DNA of 64,000 nucleotides from Flavobacterium sp. N2038 (GTDB lineage: Bacteria; Bacteroidota; Bacteroidia; Flavobacteriales; Flavobacteriaceae). The stretch is taken from NCBI RefSeq assembly GCF_025947185.1, contig NZ_CP110001.1:1-64000 (forward strand). The letters are read 5' to 3'. This document shows positions 54,655-63,749 of the stretch, piece after piece. Positions within the stretch are counted from its first letter, which is position 1. Every line of letters starts with the position of its first letter. Below the pieces are notes generated by a model. The model worked only from the letters and a program-made list of their open reading frames with translations, made no database searches and had not been told where the DNA came from. The translations under genes were made by a program, and so were the position numbers.

Positions 54655-56778
54655 ATGAAAAATATAATTACCTCAATGATGCTTGCATTTTCTGTTTATT
54701 CTTATTCCCAAACCGAAAAAGAAAGTGACAGCATTGTTGAAACCTCTATAAATGTCTTGGATGAGATTGTTATTACAAAAAAGAAAGTTTTATACACCCA
54801 AAAATCAGACAGACTGGTTTTTAACGTCGAGAACAGTATTGTATCGGAAGGCGGAACTGCTCTGGATGTTTTATCACGAGCACCCGGGGTTATTGTCTCT
54901 CAGGATGGCTATTTATCTATTCGCGGACAACAGGGCGTTGCGGTCATGATAAACGGCAAATTAACGCAGCTTTCGCAGAAAGAACTGGCTAATTATTTAA
55001 AATCGACAACCTCATCAAATATAAAGCAAATAGAAGTTATCACGAATCCTTCTTCTAAATATGATGCAACAGGAAAAGCCGGAATCATAAATATTATCCT
55101 AAAAAAACCAGGTACAGGAGGCTTGAAAGGAACTGCATTTGCCAGTTATGGAAGAGGCCGAAAAAACAGAACTAATTCTGGTGTTAATTTAAGTTATAAT
55201 AAAGACAAATTTGGCATTTACGGTAATTACAGTTACACTTTTAGAGGTGAAGAAGAACGCAAAGAGTTTGGTCAGATTCAGTATACAGATGTCACACGTA
55301 AGCAAATTTCAACAAAAAATCATCAATCTTCGGTTACAGACGAGCCTTTGACTTCAAACAATTTTAAAATTGGAACTACTTACGAGATTTCGACTAAAAC
55401 CAATTTTGAAGTATCTGTTGATGCCAAATTGGGGCGTTATGAAAATATTGCCAATGGTCAAAATACATTGCTAAATGCGCTAGATCAGGTACAGTTTGAT
55501 GCATCGACTTACAACGACAGCAAAGAAAAATGGAATGACTATACATATGCTTTCTCCGGAGTTCATAAATTTAATACGGAAGGAAAAAATATGTCTTTTG
55601 ATTTTGAATACGAAACTTCAAAATTTAGATCAAACCAATTTCAGAGTGCACAAAATATTGCCCCTTCAAATACAGCTGAAATCAATGACAGAAGAGGGTA
55701 TATTCCGTCGCAGTTGAGCGTTTTTACAGGGAAAGTAGATTTTACTAATCCATTAAAAGAAAAACAATCTATCGAATGGGGATTTAAAGCAAGTTTAAAA
55801 AACAACGACAATCCTTCTGTTTATGAATATTACGAAAATAATCAATGGCTTATTGATCCCACCTCAACCAATCATTTTGAATACAAGGAACAGATTTATG
55901 CGGCCTACGCTAATTATAAGTATCAGATAGGAGATTTTAATATTCAGGGTGGTTTAAGATCTGAATATACAGCAATTAATATTCTGCAAAAAACCTTACA
56001 TGAAGAACATAAAGATGATTATTTAAAATGGTTTCCCAGTATTTCTATGAAATATGAATTGACTGCCGATCATTCGCTGCATACCTCTTACAGCAAAAGA
56101 ATCAACCGACCGAGTCAGTTTGATTTGAACCCATTTCGCTTTTACGACGATTCATTTAACTATTCTCAGGGAAATCCAAATTTGGTTCCTGAAATCACAC
56201 ATGCAATAGAAGCGGGATATGCCTGGAAAAGTGTGTTTATGGCATCAGTATATTTTAATACTACAAAAGATGTTTTTACAGAAGTCTATGATTATAATCC
56301 TGATACTAATACTACTGTAACATCACAAATAAACATTTCTAAATCGTACAATTATGGCGTAAACATAACGCATTCGGCTGAACTTTATAAATTCTGGTCT
56401 GTAAATACATTATTCAATGTTTTTGAAAATCGTTTTATGGGGAATGTTTTAAACGCTGCGACTATTGATCCCATCGTGACTTTAAATCTAAATGTACAGA
56501 ACTCTTTTACTTTATCTGAAAGTTTAAAAGCAGAGATGAATGCCCAATACCAATCAAAATCTAATTTAGGCATTTACGAACGAGATTCTTTCTTTGATTT
56601 TAGTATCGGAATTTCAAAACAAATCCTTTCGAACAAAGGCAACATCAAGTTGAATATTACCGACATTTTCAATACTAATAATTTCCACATTAATTCAGTC
56701 ATAGCGCAAACGAGTATCAATAAAAGATATGATCTTGATAACCGTATTGCAACATTATCATTTACCTATAGAATCTAA
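54655..56778 (+). CDS. TonB-dependent receptor-type outer-membrane protein (OMP_b-brl_3 group)
   Basis: A 707-residue outer-membrane receptor. I use the ATG at 54655 because it is directly followed by a signal peptide (MKNIITSMMLAFSVYSYSQ); the upstream extension is basic and unrelated. The plug domain contains ALDVLSRAPGVIVSQDGYLSIRG-type sequence and VEVITNPSSKYDATGKAGII (here IEVITNPSS), then a long barrel ending in FTYRI with terminal aromatic/hydrophobic residues. It lacks the usual N-terminal carboxypeptidase-regulatory-like domain. The ligand cannot be told; iron complexes or peptides are common in this group. Single-gene unit with its own terminator. Confidence 0.9.
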   Translation: MKNIITSMMLAFSVYSYSQTEKESDSIVETSINVLDEIVITKKKVLYTQKSDRLVFNVENSIVSEGGTALDVLSRAPGVIVSQDGYLSIRGQQGVAVMINGKLTQLSQKELANYLKSTTSSNIKQIEVITNPSSKYDATGKAGIINIILKKPGTGGLKGTAFASYGRGRKNRTNSGVNLSYNKDKFGIYGNYSYTFRGEEERKEFGQIQYTDVTRKQISTKNHQSSVTDEPLTSNNFKIGTTYEISTKTNFEVSVDAKLGRYENIANGQNTLLNALDQVQFDASTYNDSKEKWNDYTYAFSGVHKFNTEGKNMSFDFEYETSKFRSNQFQSAQNIAPSNTAEINDRRGYIPSQLSVFTGKVDFTNPLKEKQSIEWGFKASLKNNDNPSVYEYYENNQWLIDPTSTNHFEYKEQIYAAYANYKYQIGDFNIQGGLRSEYTAINILQKTLHEEHKDDYLKWFPSISMKYELTADHSLHTSYSKRINRPSQFDLNPFRFYDDSFNYSQGNPNLVPEITHAIEAGYAWKSVFMASVYFNTTKDVFTEVYDYNPDTNTTVTSQINISKSYNYGVNITHSAELYKFWSVNTLFNVFENRFMGNVLNAATIDPIVTLNLNVQNSFTLSESLKAEMNAQYQSKSNLGIYERDSFFDFSIGISKQILSNKGNIKLNITDIFNTNNFHINSVIAQTSINKRYDLDNRIATLSFTYRI

Positions 56779-56827
56779 TATTTTGAATCTTTAGTTTCCT
56801 TGTTTTTGTTTTTTTTTTGATGGAACT

Positions 56828-56860
56828 GAGCCTGCTTGTTTAAGCAGGCTCTTTCTATTT
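56828..56860 (+). terminator. Terminator after the TonB receptor
   Basis: GAGCCTGCTT at 56828-56837 pairs perfectly with AAGCAGGCTC at 56842-56851, followed by a T-rich tail. Confidence 0.88.
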
Positions 56861-56869
56861 TTAGTCGAA

Positions 56870-56920
56870 TGGCACACGGGTGACACGGGTTTAAGCTGAT
56901 TTACGCTGATTTTTATTTTA
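56870..56920. repeat. Short dispersed-type repeat
   Basis: Contains CACACGGGTGACACGGGTTT and GCTGATTTACGCTGATTTTT, each a direct repeat of 8-10 bases. Related words (CACGGATTTTACG, GCAGATTCCGCAGATTT) occur in the element at 34331-34495. No gene is seen in 56861-57063. Confidence 0.4.
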
Positions 56921-57063
56921 TTTCAATATTTACCTTGACAACTCCTTTTGAATTGAAGCTTTCCTTTCGTTCTTAAACAAGAAAAAAGTCTCTTGAAGAA
57001 TGTTACTTCTCACAAAAGACTTTTAAACACTAACTAACAAAAAAACCAAACAAAAATTTATAG

Positions 57064-58230
57064 CTACACTCGAGATTTTTGTTTTTTCTTTCTTCCCCAC
57101 CAAATGTAAAAACCGGTTAAGGGCAGACTGGCACATATTAAACTGGCGGTAAAATAAATAATCTTAGTAGATAATCCTCCAATAGCACCAATATGAAGAC
57201 TATAATTGGATCGCATTAACCAATCTGAAAATCGTTCGTTACTAATGTAGTTTTCTGATTTTGGCAATAACTGTAATGTTTTGGCATCAAAATATAAATC
57301 TCTCCAAATTCCTTTATGCATATCTGTGCAGGCATAAAAATCATCCTTTGGATCATCCGGAAAATGTATAATAACTGCTTCTTTATTTTCTTTGGCAATC
57401 TCAGTTCGGACCTTTTTCCAGATAAAATCGGCTGCCTCCAGCTTATCTAATTGTTGTTCGGATAAATCATCATTTTTAAGAGTAATTGTTTTTTCTGTTT
57501 TATCTTTTTCAGTAACCCATCCGCCACTTATCCAATAAGTACTTTCCCGAAGCCAATGAAAACTCATTAATAATCCGGTAAAAGAGATCAGTATTGCTAA
57601 AATGAGCACATAAAACCCCATTACATTATGCAAATCATAATTGAGACGTTTGAATTTGGCATCCCATTTTATTTTAAAACTATTTTTAATAGTGGTTTTA
57701 TTCCATTTTTTCGGAAACCAGAGAATCAGTCCGCTTATAAGCAAAAAGAAGAAAATAAAGGTTGCCCAGGCTGTTATTTGTGATCCAATATCCCGATCCA
57801 GCCAAAGATTACGATGTCCTTCATCGACAATATGAAAAAAATCTTCATGATCTACCATTCCGGTAATCTGACCGTTATACGGATTTACATAAATCAAAGA
57901 GTCTGATTCGATATCTACTTTTATTGATTTATCTAAACCATTATACCAAACGCCATGAATTTCTTTGTTCGGCAATGCTTTCTGAACAGCGGCATAAATT
58001 TGAGATGGTGGTAATAATTTCTCAGGACTTTGAACTTCAACATTGAGCCAGGGAGACGTTAAGGATTTTATTTCCTGCTCAAAAACCAGAATACAACCTG
58101 TAATGGCCATTATAAATACAATTATTCCTGAGGCAAGTCCGAGCCACAAATGCAGCCAGGCATTGATTTTACTAAAACGTGATTTTCCTTTATTTGGAGG
58201 TTTATTTGAGCGGCTTTTAAAAATATTCAT
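57064..58230 (-). CDS. PepSY-associated inner-membrane protein, XusC-like
   Basis: A 388-residue inner-membrane protein, probably a ferric-siderophore reductase or permease partner. I start it at 58230 (MNIFKSRSNKPPNKGKSRF), because the region just upstream forms the terminator hairpin of the preceding gene. Four main helices are visible (LHLWLGLASGIIVFIMAITG, WATFIFFFLLISGLILWFP, VMGFYVLILAILISFTGLLM, IYFTASLICASLPLTGFYIW), with PepSY-like periplasmic parts between (PNKEIHGVWYNGLDKSIKV, HFPDDPKDDFYA). Conserved His in HLWLG, HNVMGFY and LHIGAIGG could bind haem. Third gene of the receptor/DUF4374/PepSY operon. The exact reaction is not known from sequence. Confidence 0.88.
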   Translation of the reverse strand: MNIFKSRSNKPPNKGKSRFSKINAWLHLWLGLASGIIVFIMAITGCILVFEQEIKSLTSPWLNVEVQSPEKLLPPSQIYAAVQKALPNKEIHGVWYNGLDKSIKVDIESDSLIYVNPYNGQITGMVDHEDFFHIVDEGHRNLWLDRDIGSQITAWATFIFFFLLISGLILWFPKKWNKTTIKNSFKIKWDAKFKRLNYDLHNVMGFYVLILAILISFTGLLMSFHWLRESTYWISGGWVTEKDKTEKTITLKNDDLSEQQLDKLEAADFIWKKVRTEIAKENKEAVIIHFPDDPKDDFYACTDMHKGIWRDLYFDAKTLQLLPKSENYISNERFSDWLMRSNYSLHIGAIGGLSTKIIYFTASLICASLPLTGFYIWWGRKKKQKSRV

Positions 58231-58285
58231 TGAAAATGTAGTTTGAGAAAAAGATATTACGAAAGACAAAAAACCTAATACATAA

Positions 58286-58324
58286 AATGGCCTGAGCATT
58301 ACATTAATAATACCTCAAGCCATT
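58286..58324 (-). terminator. Hairpin between DUF4374 gene and PepSY gene
   Basis: AATGGCCTGAG at 58286-58296 pairs with CTCAAGCCATT at 58314-58324 with one mismatch. The minus-strand tail is moderately T-rich. It may attenuate, not fully end, transcription into the PepSY gene. Confidence 0.5.
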
Positions 58325-58338
58325 TCTTAGTAATTTAT

Positions 58339-59583
58339 TTAGTACGTTAGTTTACCAATTGTTGGCAAATAAAGACCTTCTTTTATAAGAGCTCCTGCCT
58401 TTGCAACACCGGTAGCAATATCAATTTGATAAACGCGGGCTTCATTGCCGGTAACAAAACTTTTATATGCTTTTCCGTTTTCAACAAACAAACTTCCAAC
58501 TCCAAAAAATTCATCTCCACCATGATCCGGTAAACCCGTTACGGCAAGAATAGTTTTAGCCGATAAGTCTAAGATAGCCGATTTGAAAATTGTTTTTGTA
58601 TTTAAGAAACTGTAAACTGAATTTGCAGCATCAACATCATTAGGAATATAAGAGATAAAAACTTTTTCTCCTCCTAACGGATATGCCGCCAGAACTTTTC
58701 CTTTTAAAGTACTCGTCTCAATATCAAAAAAGTATCCGGGATCAAACTTAGCATCTCCTTTTTTGATACGCAAAACTCCGGAAGCAGCTGTTGTAACAGG
58801 ATAACCTCCTGCACGAGCATTTGAAGAAAATGTGTAAATATCTCCTGACTCTGTCTGAACAATTCCTGTATTGGTGTAATAAATTCCAATTGCAGTTGTT
58901 CTGGTGTCTTTTATTGTAGTTACATATTCTAAAGAAGGGTATTTATAAACTCTCATAGTAGCATCAGACGATAATACTTTATTTGTTCCGTCGGTTACAT
59001 CTTTAGTATAAACAGGAACAAAAAGTTTATCTCCTGATACTGCAGCTCCGGTTGGCCAGTATAGAATCTTTTTATTCTCCTGACTTACAGCAAAATCGTT
59101 AAACTTACGTCCTTCTATAGAAATGGTAGTCGGGTTATAAATCATAAGCTCATAATCAGAAGAACTTCCGTCCCAGGTAGCTCCAATGTTGATTAGTTTT
59201 TTATCATCAGTATATCCCACTGCGTACGAAGATTCAAAAGCTAGTTTACCTCCTTGCACTAGTTTCCCTGCACTGTTAAGGCTAAACGAAGCTGCTCCTT
59301 CGTCGTCTGTACTTAATGCAAAAAAAGTATTAGCAATAGGAAAACAACTTCCGCCCTGCTCGATTCCCACGCCTTTTGCACTAATTTCGCCGTTCATTAA
59401 CTGATCTGTAGAATTAAAATCAAGAATATACTGTGTGTAATCGTCCAGCCAGTAAGAGGCAACATATTTAGTACCGTTTATAGCTGGTTCAGTCGAAGGT
59501 GAATCACTATCACTACTGCATGAAAAAATAGATAGTGACAGACAGGCTAATGCAAAGCATTTTGCGAATTTGTTTACAAACAT
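58339..59583 (-). CDS. DUF4374 surface lipoprotein, XusB-like
   Basis: A 414-residue lipoprotein. The signal ends in LSLSIFSC and is followed by SSDSDSPS; acidic and Ser residues just after the Cys fit the Bacteroidetes lipoprotein surface-export signal. The body has the repeated strand pattern of a propeller-like fold: YVASYWLDDYTQYILDFNST, INIGATWDGSSSDYELMIYN, YKYPSLEYVTTIKDTRTTAI, GEVFFSYIPNDVDAANS-like sequence and GKAYKSFVTGNEARVYQIDI. In Bacteroides the corresponding XusB binds siderophore-iron at the surface. It lies 35 bases downstream of the receptor gene on the same strand. Confidence 0.9.
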   Translation of the reverse strand: MFVNKFAKCFALACLSLSIFSCSSDSDSPSTEPAINGTKYVASYWLDDYTQYILDFNSTDQLMNGEISAKGVGIEQGGSCFPIANTFFALSTDDEGAASFSLNSAGKLVQGGKLAFESSYAVGYTDDKKLINIGATWDGSSSDYELMIYNPTTISIEGRKFNDFAVSQENKKILYWPTGAAVSGDKLFVPVYTKDVTDGTNKVLSSDATMRVYKYPSLEYVTTIKDTRTTAIGIYYTNTGIVQTESGDIYTFSSNARAGGYPVTTAASGVLRIKKGDAKFDPGYFFDIETSTLKGKVLAAYPLGGEKVFISYIPNDVDAANSVYSFLNTKTIFKSAILDLSAKTILAVTGLPDHGGDEFFGVGSLFVENGKAYKSFVTGNEARVYQIDIATGVAKAGALIKEGLYLPTIGKLTY

Positions 59584-59618
59584 GATTAAATTTATTAAGG
59601 GTTATTATTATTGTTTAA

Positions 59619-61964
59619 TTATTGAAGAAAATATCTGAACTTAATCGAAAAGGCTCTTCCTGGTTTTTGTACTTTAAAATAGTCGTAGACCTTTACATCA
59701 GTGATATTTCTACATTCAAAAGCCAGATTATATTTTCCGTTTAAGAAAGAATAAGCAATCATTGCATTTTGAGTAAACTGTTCCGGAATTGCTTTTTTAG
59801 TTTCCAGATTTCCTAAAACCGGCCAGGTCAGGTAAAAAGCATCGATATAATTTGCACTTGCATTTACAGAAAGTCGGTCACCCTGATATTTGATATTTTT
59901 AAAATTAAAAGTCAGATCTGCATTACCAAAAAAGATTGGAACGTTTGGCAATTGTGCATCATACAAGGCATCGGGACTGGTTGTTCCTGTTTTAAATTTA
60001 TTCTTGTTCAGGCTTTTTTGATAGGTTCCGTTTATTTCGAAAGTAAGCAACTCATCATATCCATATCTAAAAACACCGTCAACTCCTGTAATTTGTACAT
60101 TTTGAAGATTTTCAAAAACAGTTTTGTCTCCTTCTTGTTTCTCTCTGATAAAATCTTTTGCTTCTCTGTAGATTAAACTGGTTTCGGCACTGAAATGATT
60201 CTTGTTTTGCTGCGTTAGAAATGCCAGTCCTAAATTGGCATTGTCGCTGCTTTCCGGCTTCAGACCAATATTGCTGTTTATTGTTAAACCATCTCCCAGC
60301 ATTTCGGTCGCTGAAGGCAATCGATATGCATGTTCATAGGATCCTTTTATTTGAAGTTTATCTGATAAATGATACGCCGAAGTAGCTCCATATCCATAAT
60401 TTGTTGACGATGCTGACTGGGTAATCGAGTTGGCAATCATTTTAGTAGACAAATCATACATTTTACCAAAAGCAGAAATGGCTAATCGGTTTTCCAGTCC
60501 GCTAAAGTTGTAACCGAAACCTAAAATATTTTTATCAATACTGGGTTTTCCAAGTTCAACAACCTTTAAATATTCGTCGGTTTCTTTACGTGTATATCCT
60601 AAATACGTGTAATTGAAAGCTATCGAATGTTGCTTACTTAACTCGTATTTTAAATTTGATGTTACCTGCGAATTGGCCTCGTCATACACATATATTGTTT
60701 TGTTGCCCAACTCTCCTTTGTCATTGGCTCCCGCAAATTGCCTGTACACATAATTTCCTGTCCAGTCATACACTCTCGAAGAGGTATCTACAGAACGATT
60801 GTTTACTAAAGCATAAGTAGTATTAACATTAAGTGATAAACCTTTAGTAAAAAGATTGTCTTTCTTGTATTTTAGGGAAGTAATAAAGCTTTCACTGTCT
60901 GTAAATGCCTGTCCAACGACTTTTTGCATGGTTCTCCCCTGCTGAATTTCTTTTTTATTTCCGGCAACAGCAAAACCTACAAGCAAATAATCTGCAAAAC
61001 TTTTATTCTTAAATCCTGCTTCGGCCATTATGGTTCCCGATTTATAAGCATCGTGAAAATGCTTGTATTGCTGTTCCGGCAAAAACTTTGAAGTATTTTT
61101 ATCTACAACGCTTACATCAACTTTGTAATCGTTATCAGAATAATTGGCAAAAGCATTAACATTGGCAATAAAACCATCTCTGCCTGAAAATCTTGTATTT
61201 ACTGCTGCTCTGTGTGTATTAAATGAACCATAACTATATGAAGCATCAACATAACGATTCACATTTTTATTGGTTACAATATTAACCGCTCCTCCCAATG
61301 CATCTGCACCTAATTCGATTGGAACAACCCCTTTGTAAACATCAATTCGTTCGGCCATATTAACCGGAATATTATTTAGGGTAAGCGCAGAACCATAACT
61401 ATCCATAGGAACTCCGTCCAGAAAAAATTTGACCTGATTTCCGGAAAATCCATTCAGTGAAAAATTAAAAGCAGATCCTAATCCTCCATATTCCCGAATA
61501 CGAACCCCGGTTGTTTTATTTAAAACCTGATTTAAATCTGCAGAGGTATTATACGTTTTTTTAAGATCTACTGCTGTGATATTATAAGCCTGTTCACGTA
61601 CTCTTTGCACTCTAGATTTACCAATCACGGCAACCTCATTTAAAGCCGCCATATCTTCCTCTAGTGTAATATCCTGTTTCGACAGAATTCCTTGCTTTAA
61701 AAAAATAGCTGCCTCTGTTGTTTTATAACCAATATGAGTAACAAGTAAAGTGTAATTACCTGCTTCGGCATTAATCCTGTACTCGCCTTTGCTATTGGTT
61801 AAAGTGGTGTAAACTGTTCCTTTTAAAGCTACCGAAACTCCTTCGGCAGGTTTGCCAGGACTGGTAAAAATGATTCCGTTTAAACTAGCTTTGCTTTTTT
61901 GTGAATACCCTTGAAGTGAAGTGAATAGAATTGTAATCAAGAGCAATAACTTACTTATTTGCAT
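59619..61964 (-). CDS. TonB-dependent receptor, XusA-like
   Basis: A 781-residue outer-membrane receptor for an iron complex, by context. I start at 61964 (MQISKLLLLITILFTSLQGY); the 12 upstream residues are basic and not signal-like. Domain order: carboxypeptidase-regulatory-like domain at about 25-110 (ASLNGIIFTSPGKPAEGVSV, KGEYRINAEAGNYTLLVTHI), plug at about 120-230 (VNITAVDLKKTYNTSADLNQ-like, VRIREYGGLGSAFNFSLNGF, IDVYKGVVPIELGADALGGA), and a 22-strand-type barrel ending FSIKFRYFLQ. First gene of the operon with DUF4374 and PepSY genes, which matches the XusABC order. Palindromes lie upstream. Confidence 0.92.
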   Translation of the reverse strand: MQISKLLLLITILFTSLQGYSQKSKASLNGIIFTSPGKPAEGVSVALKGTVYTTLTNSKGEYRINAEAGNYTLLVTHIGYKTTEAAIFLKQGILSKQDITLEEDMAALNEVAVIGKSRVQRVREQAYNITAVDLKKTYNTSADLNQVLNKTTGVRIREYGGLGSAFNFSLNGFSGNQVKFFLDGVPMDSYGSALTLNNIPVNMAERIDVYKGVVPIELGADALGGAVNIVTNKNVNRYVDASYSYGSFNTHRAAVNTRFSGRDGFIANVNAFANYSDNDYKVDVSVVDKNTSKFLPEQQYKHFHDAYKSGTIMAEAGFKNKSFADYLLVGFAVAGNKKEIQQGRTMQKVVGQAFTDSESFITSLKYKKDNLFTKGLSLNVNTTYALVNNRSVDTSSRVYDWTGNYVYRQFAGANDKGELGNKTIYVYDEANSQVTSNLKYELSKQHSIAFNYTYLGYTRKETDEYLKVVELGKPSIDKNILGFGYNFSGLENRLAISAFGKMYDLSTKMIANSITQSASSTNYGYGATSAYHLSDKLQIKGSYEHAYRLPSATEMLGDGLTINSNIGLKPESSDNANLGLAFLTQQNKNHFSAETSLIYREAKDFIREKQEGDKTVFENLQNVQITGVDGVFRYGYDELLTFEINGTYQKSLNKNKFKTGTTSPDALYDAQLPNVPIFFGNADLTFNFKNIKYQGDRLSVNASANYIDAFYLTWPVLGNLETKKAIPEQFTQNAMIAYSFLNGKYNLAFECRNITDVKVYDYFKVQKPGRAFSIKFRYFLQ

Positions 61965-62031
61965 CAGATAAATTTTGATTTGAAAATTAAATTTCAACAA
62001 AATTAAGCCCTCAGAATAGTTTTTCCTAATT

Positions 62032-62057
62032 ATTTTTAATTATTCTAAATAAGAATA
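62032..62057 (-). promoter_or_regulatory. Palindromes before the XusA-like gene, Fur-box-like
   Basis: ATTTTTAATTATTCTAAAT at 62032-62050 is a 9-1-9 inverted repeat with 7 of 9 pairs, similar to AT-rich Fur sites. It overlaps TATTCT-AAATA-AGAATA at 62041-62057. Both lie 70-95 bases upstream of the receptor start. Iron control through Fur is an inference from position and gene function. Confidence 0.4.
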
Positions 62058-62120
62058 GTAATTAACTTTTTAACCTAAATATCAATAAAAAATAGAATGG
62101 TTCTTAGACAAAAACCATCT

Positions 62121-62145
62121 TTATCTTAAGATTTGCTTAAGATAA
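62121..62145 (-). promoter_or_regulatory. Perfect 10-bp inverted repeat upstream of the XusA-like gene
   Basis: TTATCTTAAG at 62121-62130 and CTTAAGATAA at 62136-62145 around ATTTG. It lacks a T-run, so it is not a typical terminator and could be an operator. It lies about 160 bases before the receptor start. Confidence 0.4.
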
Positions 62146-62203
62146 TTAAATGAAAAAGTTAAATTTTCAAGCCGATTTTTAACTCTAAAATCTGAAAATG
62201 GCA

Positions 62204-62236
62204 TAAAAAAAGCCCATTTACAAAATAAATGGGCTT
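62204..62236 (-). terminator. Terminator after the PLP decarboxylase gene
   Basis: AGCCCATTT at 62211-62219 pairs with AAATGGGCT at 62227-62235. The minus strand ends in T7. Confidence 0.88.
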
Positions 62237-62255
62237 CTAAAAATTCTATACTTTT

Positions 62256-63665
62256 TTAGATCTCCAGATCTAAAAGTGTTTCTTTCATCTCTTCTATAAT
62301 AATTTTAATATCATTCTCTGTAGTACGCCAATTTACAAAAGACGCTCTGATTCCTTTACGGTTCTGATAAACTGTTGGTGTCATAAATACTTTTCCCTTA
62401 TCATTTAAACGTGCCAAAAACTCACTTACATTTTCCTGGTTCTGATTGCCTTTTAATGTAAAACAAACGTTATTAAGATGAATTGGGGCCATTAATTCAA
62501 AACCTTCTGCTTCAATTAAGGCATTTCCAAAATGAAGTGCCAATGCCGTACTGTTTTCAATAATATCTTTGTATCCTTCTTTTCCATATGCTTTTAAAGA
62601 AAACCAGGCTGGAAGTGCTCTTAATCGTCTGGAATTTTCAGGCAATACATTTAAGTAATTAAAATTCTCTAACGGATTTCCTAAATACGGTGCATTAGAA
62701 TTCTGAAAAGTTTCAATCTGTAACATTACATGCTCTTTTTTAATGAGATAAAAAGCACTTTCATATGGTACATTTAGCCATTTATGGCAATCAATTGTAA
62801 TACTGTCTGCTCCATCCCAACCCTCAACCAAATGTTTAAACTTATCTGAAACCGCTGCAAAACCACCAAATGCAGCATCAATGTGCCACCAGAATTTGTA
62901 CTTTTCTCTTAGCTTACCAATAGCTTCAAAATCATCAAAGTCTGCTGTATTAACGGTTCCTGCACTCGAAATCAAAATAAAAGGTTGACCATTTAACTGT
63001 TTTATTTTTTCTTCTAAATCTACCAGATCAATTGCTTCACGATTATCTTCTATCGTTTTTACAACAGTATAGTTTTGGCTTCCGATACCTAACATAGATA
63101 AGCATTTTACAGAAGAGGAATGTGGTGTAGCTGTCAAAATATGAACTGGTATTGAAATTCCTTCCTTTGCAAAATCCTTTCCGGATTGTTTTCCAAACCA
63201 TTGTCTTGCAACTCCCAAACAAGTGAAGTTTGACATTGTTGCTCCGGTTACAAAACCACCTAAAAAAGTTTCCGGTAATGCTAACAACTGCAACAATAAG
63301 CTAATTGTTTCAAATTCTATAAGTGCCGAAGCTCCACCTTGTGCTTTTATTGCCTGTGTATTTTGATCGTACACTGCCGCTAACCAATCACCTACAACAG
63401 ATGCCGGCGTTGAACCTCCTGTAACAAACCCTAAATATCGTGGTCCGGGTGACGATACCATCAAAGGTGCTAATCTTTCATTAAATTCTTTCAGTGTTTC
63501 TAATGATCCTAAACCGAATTCATTCAGAATCTGATTGGGGTCAACAGATGCTTTACTCGAAGTGGGAATTGTATCCAGGTTATTTAAAAATTTAATTCCT
63601 TGCTGTTTTGCTTTTTCTAAGATATTTTCAAAATCGTTTAGATCTTGTTGCAGTATTGAATTCAT
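62256..63665 (-). CDS. PLP-dependent group II amino-acid decarboxylase-like protein
   Basis: A 469-residue fold-type I PLP enzyme of the aromatic-L-amino-acid/diaminobutyrate decarboxylase group. PLP motifs: GFVTGATMSNFTCLGVARQW (phosphate-binding), ATPHSSSVKCLSMLGIG (His that stacks on PLP), HIDAAFGGFAAVSDKF (Asp for the ring N) and DCHKWLNVPYESAFYLI with the Schiff-base Lys. The substrate cannot be deduced; tyrosine, DOPA, glutamate or diaminobutyrate are options. Sits between a dicarboxylate/cation symporter and the siderophore-type operon, but a terminator separates it from that operon. Confidence 0.88.
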   Translation of the reverse strand: MNSILQQDLNDFENILEKAKQQGIKFLNNLDTIPTSSKASVDPNQILNEFGLGSLETLKEFNERLAPLMVSSPGPRYLGFVTGGSTPASVVGDWLAAVYDQNTQAIKAQGGASALIEFETISLLLQLLALPETFLGGFVTGATMSNFTCLGVARQWFGKQSGKDFAKEGISIPVHILTATPHSSSVKCLSMLGIGSQNYTVVKTIEDNREAIDLVDLEEKIKQLNGQPFILISSAGTVNTADFDDFEAIGKLREKYKFWWHIDAAFGGFAAVSDKFKHLVEGWDGADSITIDCHKWLNVPYESAFYLIKKEHVMLQIETFQNSNAPYLGNPLENFNYLNVLPENSRRLRALPAWFSLKAYGKEGYKDIIENSTALALHFGNALIEAEGFELMAPIHLNNVCFTLKGNQNQENVSEFLARLNDKGKVFMTPTVYQNRKGIRASFVNWRTTENDIKIIIEEMKETLLDLEI

Positions 63666-63749
63666 AAGTTTGTTGTATTAGTTATGTTCACGCAGATTGC
63701 GTGGATAAAAGCAGATTTATAAAGATTTTATAATTTTAGTTAAAAAAAA

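Noticed and set aside
58231..58299. N-terminal extension of the PepSY protein
   Set aside because: The first codons overlap a hairpin that fits as the terminator of the preceding gene, and the family sequence begins at 58230.
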